Positions 8,471 through 15,539 of a stretch of 64,000 bases of DNA are shown here, in pieces. The notes beneath the pieces are model-generated. The model made no database searches. It had not been told where the DNA came from and worked only from the letters and a program-made list of their open reading frames with translations. The DNA comes from Hoyosella rhizosphaerae. Its GTDB lineage: Bacteria; Actinomycetota; Actinomycetes; Mycobacteriales; Mycobacteriaceae. Position numbers and translations under genes: made by a program. The stretch is taken from contig NZ_BMJH01000001.1 in NCBI RefSeq assembly GCF_014643175.1, forward strand, positions 248,001 through 312,000, given 5' to 3'. Position 1 is the stretch's first letter; the number at the start of each line of letters is the position of its first letter.

Positions 8471-10524
8471 GTGACCTCCTTCAGTAAGGCATAGTCAGAA
8501 TCGGAGTGGCGTATGTATGGATAAGTGTGCCCCCGCAGCTGTATGTCTTCGCTCCCGGCTCCAGGAAGGCTGCTGTGTGCCTCGATGATTCCGAGGTGGC
8601 TCACATACGGTGTAAGTTCGTTCGCTACCTTTCCAAGGCCCTGGCTCTTGCTGACTAGTACCACAAGTTGGGGTGCCATCCTTGCGAGGGCGCGGGAAAC
8701 AGCTTCCTGGTAGTTCTCGTCCAACGAACCAAATGCGGCATCCATTACGATCGGATATGTCCCGGCGTCTGCGGCGGCATCGTCGTCCGTGTGGCGCTCC
8801 CTGCGGAGCTCTCTCGCTAGCTTGGAGACTGCAGCGACAAAGCTGAGGCTGAGGATCTGATTCTCGCCGGTTGACTTGCCGACCGGCAGTTCTACTCCAT
8901 CCACAAACGTATGCAACGTGAGCTGGAAGGACTCGCTGACGGCGGGGATGTAGTTCTTGTAGGTGATGCTCTTGTAGACGGATTTCAATTCGGCGTCGAG
9001 GCGTTGACGCATTCGCTCGGAGCGGATTTCTAGAATCTCTTTCAGTGCTCGACAGACGCTCTCCACCATTTCGGAGCGTGCCCGCGCTTTAGCAGCCAGG
9101 ATATCGGTTACCTCAGCATTCGATCTTTCCTTTACTTTCTGCTCGACTGCTTTAGTGACCAGCTTTAGGTTATCGACAACCGACCCGACGCGGCGTTGCT
9201 TCGCGTCGTATCGGTCGTCTAAGTCGATCCGCTTCGACTCGAGCGCCTGGACGCCTTCGAGACGGTTGTCGCTTAGCTTGCCGTCCAGTTCCGACTTGGT
9301 TGCTTCGAGACGGGCAACGGTTTCCTGGAGATCCCCGATGCGCTTCATAGTCTGGCTGAGGCTGTCGCGTAGGTCCGTCCGCGCTGCTGCGATTGGTTCG
9401 ATCTGGCCGCTTAGCTTCTGCCATACCGTTTCCACCGCCTGGAGGCCTGCGCGTTGGCGCCAGTCGTTGACTCGATTCCAATGCGCGCTCTGTGCGTCTA
9501 ACGGTGTTCCACAGATGCATTCTCCCTCGTCTAGCAACTGGTCAACAAACTCGCGCTTAAGCGGGGCCGGCAAGGCACCCCTTCGATACAGCTTCTCTGC
9601 GATTCTGCTTGTCTCTGCTCCTAGCTCCGCCGTGAAAGCGAGGAAACCGCGAGTCGCGATCAGGTTTGCGTGCTCCTTACGCGCAGTGGCTAGGTCCGTT
9701 CTGGCCTGGGCCAACTGTTTGGTCACCTCGTCACGTTGTTGCTGAATGGGGGCCGCGGCTTCATGTTGAAGGAGGAGTTGCCTGACATTTTCCCGCTCTT
9801 CATTCAATATTGCGAGGTCGCCCTGCAACAACTTGTGTTCTTCCCGCAGACTTGCTTCTTCCTCACGAAACTTGTCAATGGCAGCCTGGATCGCGCTCGC
9901 CTTGCTGCCACCAAACTTGGTGATGTTCGCTGACAGCTTTTTGTCAACTTTCGGTAGGTGGACAAGTGCGCGCTCGACCTGTTCTAGGTCGAGGAGCACC
10001 TTGATATCCTGTTGAACCTCCGCGTAAGCGCTTTTTTCGACGAGCTTTTCAATCCGCTCCCCGTTGAAAAAGAAGAAGCGACTTATGCTCTTTGGGAGGA
10101 TGGAGAATACCTTTTCTTGGGGCGCATCTACTACTTCGGACGACCCATCAAGTTTGGTGACCCAGACTTGGACCTCAGGATTTGCAGTCGCCTGGTGATC
10201 GCCTTCTTTGCGGATGCTTGCCCTGCGCTGAATTCGGTAGTTCTGCCCCTCGTGATCGAAATTGAGTTCTACGCTCACCTCGACCAATCCGCCGGTTGGG
10301 GTGGCGCGCCAGACGCTGTCGGTGACTAAACGCCCCTGCTGCTCTACATCCTCCGAGAGTGTGCCATAGAGCGCCCATGTGAATGCATTGAGGAAGGTAG
10401 TCTTGCCCGCCCCGTTTGCTCCAAACAATAGTGTGACGGGCTTAAGCGTATCCGACTGCAAATCCAAGCGCTGTGAACCCTTGAACTGACGAAAGTTGTG
10501 GAGAACGATCGAGTGCAACTTCAC
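8467..10524 (-). CDS. DndD-like SMC/ABC ATPase of the interference operon
   Basis: 685 residues. Walker A is at residues 35-42 (GANGAGKT). A short aromatic segment near 150 (RFFFFNGERIEKL) is typical of DndD relatives. A long coiled coil follows, with one CxxC at its tip near residue 333 (CICG), then a signature helix (STGENQILSLSFVAA) and Walker B near 591 (YPIVMDAAFGSLDE). It is a second DndD-type ATPase, distinct from the modification DndD at the left edge. It probably drives DNA scanning or conformational change for the helicase/nuclease encoded upstream. It starts with GTG in a GTGA overlap with the 59-residue gene, and its stop overlaps the next ATG. Confidence 0.85.
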   Translation of the reverse strand: MKLHSIVLHNFRQFKGSQRLDLQSDTLKPVTLLFGANGAGKTTFLNAFTWALYGTLSEDVEQQGRLVTDSVWRATPTGGLVEVSVELNFDHEGQNYRIQRRASIRKEGDHQATANPEVQVWVTKLDGSSEVVDAPQEKVFSILPKSISRFFFFNGERIEKLVEKSAYAEVQQDIKVLLDLEQVERALVHLPKVDKKLSANITKFGGSKASAIQAAIDKFREEEASLREEHKLLQGDLAILNEERENVRQLLLQHEAAAPIQQQRDEVTKQLAQARTDLATARKEHANLIATRGFLAFTAELGAETSRIAEKLYRRGALPAPLKREFVDQLLDEGECICGTPLDAQSAHWNRVNDWRQRAGLQAVETVWQKLSGQIEPIAAARTDLRDSLSQTMKRIGDLQETVARLEATKSELDGKLSDNRLEGVQALESKRIDLDDRYDAKQRRVGSVVDNLKLVTKAVEQKVKERSNAEVTDILAAKARARSEMVESVCRALKEILEIRSERMRQRLDAELKSVYKSITYKNYIPAVSESFQLTLHTFVDGVELPVGKSTGENQILSLSFVAAVSKLARELRRERHTDDDAAADAGTYPIVMDAAFGSLDENYQEAVSRALARMAPQLVVLVSKSQGLGKVANELTPYVSHLGIIEAHSSLPGAGSEDIQLRGHTYPYIRHSDSDYALLKEVT

Positions 10525-10700
10525 GGAATAATCTCCTTGACGGCGGCGAGCAAATCGTCAGTTGCGTCGTACTCTTTGACGTGCAGCTTCGCGCGCTCAA
10601 TTTCAAGCACCCGCTTCAGCAGAGCACGTTCCTCGTCACTCAACTCCCGAACTACCTGTTCTTCCGTGCGTTCTGTGCTACTCACTCGCCGGTCCTCCAT
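10521..10700 (-). CDS. 59-residue protein of the PT-linked operon, unknown function
   Basis: A short frame that fills the gap between the helicase and the SMC ATPase. It begins with ATG at 10700, 14 bases after the helicase stop, with AGGAAA upstream, and ends in a TGA that overlaps the GTG start of the ATPase (10521-10524, GTGA). The product is acidic and helical (STERTEEQVVRELSDEERALL, then further helices ending in VKEIIP). I do not recognise a family. Its placement, coupling and amphipathic pattern suggest a small subunit of the ATPase/helicase complex. It is easily missed because of its length. Confidence 0.75.
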   Translation of the reverse strand: MEDRRVSSTERTEEQVVRELSDEERALLKRVLEIERAKLHVKEYDATDDLLAAVKEIIP

Positions 10701-10714
10701 ATTCTGGCTGTTTC

Positions 10715-12853
10715 CTATAGGTGCATCAGTTGGTAACGGTCCTTGAGGGGTCGCAAAAGCTTCAGAGTAGCTTCATAATTCTCGGATAACTTGCCGAACT
10801 CGTTGGCTCGTTCGAGTTCACGTATAAGCAGCCGCCGCTCGATCTCGAAATCTACCGGCGCGCCCGTTGGCGGCACAGCTAGATAGTCGAAAATCTCTGC
10901 ATGATCTTTACCCTCTGCACGCCGCAATAGACGCCCACGCCGTTGAATAAACTGCCGTGGGTTGCTGCTGCTGGCAAGGAGGTAGCCAGTTTGGGCGTCC
11001 GGGATATCAACACCCTCGTCGAGGCAACGCATCGCCACAAGTACTCGCAGGTCGTCGCCGGTGGCGAATCTGTGGAGTAGAACTTTACGCTCGCGGCGCG
11101 GCGTCTCAGATATGTACGGGTGCGCTGCAAGGTTCAATTCGTTGCCTACGACATTCATGACCTCGCTCAATTGATTAGGACCCGGAGGTTCCCCCGCATG
11201 TGATGGGCGTGAACCCTCGGCACAATACGCAAGTTGAAACCACGAGTTTGCACGTCCACCGATATCCTTGCGAAGCAGATCAATCTTGCCCGCAGCGTGC
11301 CCCAGTACGCCAGCACGCTTACGCAGAAGTTGCCCTAGTTGCGAATTTGAATCTGGATTGTTGTCGTCGGACCCTGCTGCGAAGCATCTCGCGATTTGAC
11401 GCGAGAGCTCAACATACAGTTCTGTCTCTACATCGTTGAGCTCGACCAGCCGAGGGAAGTAGTTGTAGCGGCACAACGCACCCATCTCGATCGCATCGCC
11501 CAAGCCAAGTTCGTAAACAACGGGGCCGAAGTAGTCTACGAGTGCGTCAGTTCCTTCGTCGTCAAACCATCGTTCAGGCGTTGCAGAGAGCGCAAGCCGG
11601 TATGTGGCGTTCGTGGGCAAGATCGTTCGGTATGCCGGGGACCCGAGGTTGTGCGCCTCATCAGCGATAACAAGTAGCGGTTGCGTGATTCGCGACAGGA
11701 TCGATTGGAACTTCGCGCCAGCGAACGAGGCGTTCGTCGCGACCATAGCAACAATCGGTCGCTGTCCGAACCGCACCTGCGCCAGCTGCTCCTCGACAAG
11801 CGGCAACCACTTCTGGCTCGACTCATAAACCGGAATCGGTCTGACCCCAAAATCTTCAACTTCCGTAACCCACTGATCGACCAAATGCTGGAGAGGGGCT
11901 ACTACAACGAGAATGAGAGCCTCCTCGCGGTCGCGCAGAACGTCGGCCAGCTTGGTAGCAGCAATCAGCGAAGTCTTAGTCTTGCCAGTACCCGTGGCCA
12001 TCTTGAGAATTCCACGGCCTCGGTGCAGCAGCCAACCTTTGACTGCTGCACGCTGGTAATCGCGTACCGTCATCCAGTCGGGAATCGATAGTCGCTGTGC
12101 CTTCCCCCGTACGGTAACCGGTTGCACCAGAGCATCATCCCGTGGCGGAGTGAGCGTGGTGCGTTCTTGCCCAAGCTTAATCAAACGGTCACGTGAGACA
12201 TCCGGGAATGTCTCGACGCTTAGCGATGGGGTCTGATTTGACCAAAGTTCATCAAAATCCTGCTCAATGTCTAGGGCACGCATGCTGTCGCCGTCGACCC
12301 ACCCGCGATAGACTTCAATCGATTCGAAGTTGCTGGCGAGCCCGCCCAGAGTTTCGTTGCTGCTGCCCGTAAAGGCTACGAGGTCTCCGTGGGAGTCCCG
12401 GAAGATTCCAAGTTTCTCGTGGTAGATGCCAATGCGGCCCTCCTGCGCGACAAACGCCAACTTAATGTCGAGGCGACCATCAGCTATCAGTCTTCCGAGT
12501 TGACCAAGTCCGTCGAGTATTGGGCCACGGTCCTCGACTGCGAGTGCACGCTCAGTCGCTCGTGTGATCACAGAACGGAAATCGTACCCCCGCTCGATAT
12601 CCAAGATGTCGTCCTCGTTGAGGTGAGGTGACGCGATGAGCCGCATTGTGCCACCCCGTTCGGCAAGATTTTCAATGCCTCGCGAGTAGAGGGCAAGGCT
12701 AGTTGACGTGAAGTAGCCAACTGCGCGGCTATAGCTGCAGGCGACCTGAAACGCTGGTAGATAGAAGCCCTGGACTACATCGCCTCGGTTGCTGCGGTAT
12801 CTGCTTGCCAGCGACAGGCTGCGGAGCCCGGTGCTTCGCGGCTCAGCCGTCAC
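10715..12853 (-). CDS. PLD-nuclease/superfamily 2 helicase fusion (restriction effector candidate)
   Basis: 712 residues. Residues ~20-210 form a phospholipase-D-like domain with an HxK...D pattern (H145, K147, D153) and a following GSSNET. A superfamily 2 helicase follows: Walker A 286-292 (ATGTGKT), DEAH-type motif II near 395 (VIADEAHN), SATPE motif III, and motifs V/VI (DEGVDIPDAQTGYLLASS, RRGRLLRR). It resembles the family annotated as 'DNA phosphorothioation system restriction enzyme', a helicase linked to dnd genes. Only one HKD motif is seen, so a dimer would be needed for cleavage. It starts with GTG overlapping the upstream stop (12850-12853). It likely translocates on and cuts unmodified DNA. 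Confidence 0.85.
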   Translation of the reverse strand: MTAEPRSTGLRSLSLASRYRSNRGDVVQGFYLPAFQVACSYSRAVGYFTSTSLALYSRGIENLAERGGTMRLIASPHLNEDDILDIERGYDFRSVITRATERALAVEDRGPILDGLGQLGRLIADGRLDIKLAFVAQEGRIGIYHEKLGIFRDSHGDLVAFTGSSNETLGGLASNFESIEVYRGWVDGDSMRALDIEQDFDELWSNQTPSLSVETFPDVSRDRLIKLGQERTTLTPPRDDALVQPVTVRGKAQRLSIPDWMTVRDYQRAAVKGWLLHRGRGILKMATGTGKTKTSLIAATKLADVLRDREEALILVVVAPLQHLVDQWVTEVEDFGVRPIPVYESSQKWLPLVEEQLAQVRFGQRPIVAMVATNASFAGAKFQSILSRITQPLLVIADEAHNLGSPAYRTILPTNATYRLALSATPERWFDDEGTDALVDYFGPVVYELGLGDAIEMGALCRYNYFPRLVELNDVETELYVELSRQIARCFAAGSDDNNPDSNSQLGQLLRKRAGVLGHAAGKIDLLRKDIGGRANSWFQLAYCAEGSRPSHAGEPPGPNQLSEVMNVVGNELNLAAHPYISETPRRERKVLLHRFATGDDLRVLVAMRCLDEGVDIPDAQTGYLLASSSNPRQFIQRRGRLLRRAEGKDHAEIFDYLAVPPTGAPVDFEIERRLLIRELERANEFGKLSENYEATLKLLRPLKDRYQLMHL

Positions 12854-15066
12854 AGGAGGTCCAAGATGCCGTGAACATCGGTTGCTTTTGCTTCGCGTTC
12901 AATTGGTTCCCCAGTTTCCAAGTAGTGACGCATAGTCGTAAGTGAGTCCGCGACATCACTTTCGCCGCGGTCTCTATAACCGCCGATAATGCTTACGACA
13001 GGGGAATCTTCGGGAAGTTGAATGGCCGCGGCGAACGCTCGTCTTGCTTCCTCCGCCGCAATGCCGGAAGGCACGCCGATGAGCGCGAGGGCGTCGGCCA
13101 AAGGATCTCCGGAAAGTTCCCCGATGACCTCAATATCGAAACTTCGATCGTCGCGGATTCTCAGAAATACCTCGGTATCGGCAGAGATGTCATCCTTGAG
13201 AAGGAATCGGCGAATTGTGCCGAACGCTGGTTGCGTGCCCGTCCAGTTGATGGACTGGTCGCCTAGCTCCGATGCGAGCTGTAGTTTGTCGCCGTACGCC
13301 ATACCAAGAATTGCGGCAATCGCGACGGGAGCGACTGAACCGCTGCCTCGTAGGTGGTCGTGGTTAATGCGAACGCGATAGATCCATTCATCACCGCGTC
13401 GATACAAGCGCGGTGTACGCGCGGGGGGTTTGCGTGTTTCGCGGGACATTCCAGCAGATTTGACCATTCCACCGCGCAGTTCGAAGGGTGGGGTGCTGGC
13501 ATAAGCCATGACGCTACTACTGGAAACTGAATACTTGCCAGTGATGTGCTCGACAAGCCTGTTTATGGATATCGCGCCTCCCGCCTTCGCAAGTTCTTTG
13601 CGGATGACAGATCGGATTCCGGCGTAAGCCTCCATGCCCCATTCAGCCAGAGCCCATTCCTTGCGATCGACTCGTTCGAAGCGTTCATCGTTCGTCATGG
13701 CGTTCTTCAGAGAACCAGCGGTTCTTTTAACTGCAAAGCATTCGATAATCTCGTCAGCGGTCATAGGCGAACCGCGTAGAAACAAGATGGCAGCTGCGTA
13801 GTCACCGACGGACGCTGTCCGCGTCAGTACTGTGGTGTCGTCGACAATATAGCCGCAGCTACGGAGCCATTCTGCAGTTAACTCGCTTTGGTTCAAATCG
13901 GGGCTACACTCAATCAGGTCGAGCTCTTCTAATCGACCAACGCCGTGGTAATCAGTTCTCTCCTGAAGCTGGGCTGCCGTCCATTCGCGCGCCGCAGTAA
14001 GCGTTGGTACAACGCACCAGCCCTCTGTAATCTGATATGCGTCATCGAGTCGGTCGATGACTCGCCAGACTGGTTGGTTCACAGCCTGAACCGTTCCATT
14101 GAGCGCTGGCATTAACCGGACGAGGTCAGTGAGTGGTCGGATTGTTCCGATTAGGGCCCTAGCAGCATTCGCAACCATGTGGAGGGTGCCTGAAGAAATC
14201 GCATCGAGCATAGCGGCTCGCGCCTTGCCCTCGATTTGCCGCGCTCGTTCGCGGGTGAAGCCGTACTCAATCCCTAGCTCATCCAACGTCGCTGGTTTAT
14301 CGGCGAACACACGCTTCTGCAGAATACCTACTGCGCGGGAGTCCAGCTTTCCCAGCTCATTGTCTAGCAATGCGGCCGCATCGAGCTCAAGTTCACTTTC
14401 TTGGAGAACATCCTTTGCGGAGAGTGCCTCCAGGTAACCGCGAGCGCTCCGGATCTCGGGCGGTACTCCAGCTGGAATCTTATCGCCGAGCAAGGGCGCT
14501 GCGGGAAGTCCGATTGCTGTCTGCCACATGGCGATTTCCCGCACACTCGCGATCAACCCACTTGACAAGACCGGCGGATGAGCGTGCTCGACATAGCGAT
14601 CTTCTTGGCGGCCTGTCGAGTTTTCTGCCATTACCGAGGTAGTTGAAATCGACATCGAACATTCGGCTAACACCTGGAGAATCGTTGATACCGTACCGAT
14701 CCCAACATTCCTCCAGTCCATGATCTCGTCAAGCACAAGGAGGCTGAGTTCATCCGTTGTTGAGATGCCGCGCCTGGCGAGCACATTTCCAGCCCTTACT
14801 GGTAGACGTAGCGCAGTAAGGGGGAAAGATGGCGGTAGACCTGGAAAAATCTGACCGATTGTCCATTGCGACAACCGCTCGATCGCAAGCTCGGCAATTC
14901 TCTCCAGCTTCACCACTCGCTCGACCGATCCAGATACTGCAATCGGAACTTCCCACCACGCGTTTGCATTGTCGTCGGTGGATGCGCCTCGAAGCCAAGG
15001 GAATGCGTCAAGCCATATGAGCGGAGGTAGATCGTCAACCTGAGGGTCATGGCCGAAATCATCCAT
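12850..15066 (-). CDS. Sigma region 4/alpha-CTD/HARE-like multi-domain DNA-binding protein
   Basis: 738 residues from the ATG at 15066, chosen because GAGAGGAG lies upstream; an in-frame TTG at 15099 is the alternative. Residues ~86-134 resemble the helix-hairpin-helix C-terminal domain of RNA polymerase alpha (RAGNVLARRGISTTDELSLL..NVGIGTV). Residues ~240-290 match a sigma-70 region 4 helix-turn-helix (LDELGIEYGFTRERARQIEGKAR). Residues ~420-478 look like a HARE-type winged helix (LRGSPMTADEII...DERFERVDRKEWALAEWG). The remainder is unassigned. It is first in the defence operon and coupled to the helicase by a GTGA overlap. It may regulate the operon or act as a DNA-recognition subunit; there is no sigma region 2, so it is not a complete sigma factor. 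Confidence 0.75.
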   Translation of the reverse strand: MDDFGHDPQVDDLPPLIWLDAFPWLRGASTDDNANAWWEVPIAVSGSVERVVKLERIAELAIERLSQWTIGQIFPGLPPSFPLTALRLPVRAGNVLARRGISTTDELSLLVLDEIMDWRNVGIGTVSTILQVLAECSMSISTTSVMAENSTGRQEDRYVEHAHPPVLSSGLIASVREIAMWQTAIGLPAAPLLGDKIPAGVPPEIRSARGYLEALSAKDVLQESELELDAAALLDNELGKLDSRAVGILQKRVFADKPATLDELGIEYGFTRERARQIEGKARAAMLDAISSGTLHMVANAARALIGTIRPLTDLVRLMPALNGTVQAVNQPVWRVIDRLDDAYQITEGWCVVPTLTAAREWTAAQLQERTDYHGVGRLEELDLIECSPDLNQSELTAEWLRSCGYIVDDTTVLTRTASVGDYAAAILFLRGSPMTADEIIECFAVKRTAGSLKNAMTNDERFERVDRKEWALAEWGMEAYAGIRSVIRKELAKAGGAISINRLVEHITGKYSVSSSSVMAYASTPPFELRGGMVKSAGMSRETRKPPARTPRLYRRGDEWIYRVRINHDHLRGSGSVAPVAIAAILGMAYGDKLQLASELGDQSINWTGTQPAFGTIRRFLLKDDISADTEVFLRIRDDRSFDIEVIGELSGDPLADALALIGVPSGIAAEEARRAFAAAIQLPEDSPVVSIIGGYRDRGESDVADSLTTMRHYLETGEPIEREAKATDVHGILDLL

Positions 15067-15103
15067 ATAGCGCAAGCTCCTCTCGTTAGAACTAGACAAT
15101 AGT

Positions 15104-15115
15104 AGGTGTACACCT
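15104..15115. promoter_or_regulatory. Perfect 12-bp palindrome upstream of the defence operon
   Basis: AGGTGTACACCT is a perfect palindrome 38 bases upstream of the chosen start of the sigma/alpha-CTD-like gene. Its position fits an operator or activator site for the operon, possibly bound by the first gene product. A 12-base palindrome can also occur by chance. Confidence 0.4.
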
Positions 15116-15539
15116 CGATGCGTACAGTTTTGCTTGGAGCGGGAGCTATCTCGCTGTCGTTTACTTCGAACGGTTCGTTGCTCGGGCTACGGAAGACATA
15201 ACTGTTCGACGGGTCGAATGATTTCCAACTTTAACCGTAAGTGCGGCAAATGATCTGATCAGTCGCTGTGGGCTTCGGGAGCAAGATTTCGGTTGTTCCG
15301 GTTGCCGTCGAATTCGTATACGACCAAATTCGACAGGTGCGATTGTTTCGTGTTTTTTCGGCGCTCGCTGAAACACATGGGTAACGAAGGATCTTGCAAG
15401 TTGGGTGCTCAGTTTCCCCTCGCCCTTTTGCGGGCTTATACCACCCCAATCACTTCGACCCGTTTCCCCGCAACCCAATGCCGTCTACTCGTACGATTAC
15501 GTCGAATAGGTTTCCACTAGAGGGTGCTGAGGGGGCGGG
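15116..15539. other. Divergent promoter region between two defence modules
   Basis: About 420 bases separating the minus-strand PT-linked operon from the plus-strand ATPase gene. Both promoters should lie here. I see no coding frame with support and no RNA gene. Confidence 0.45.
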
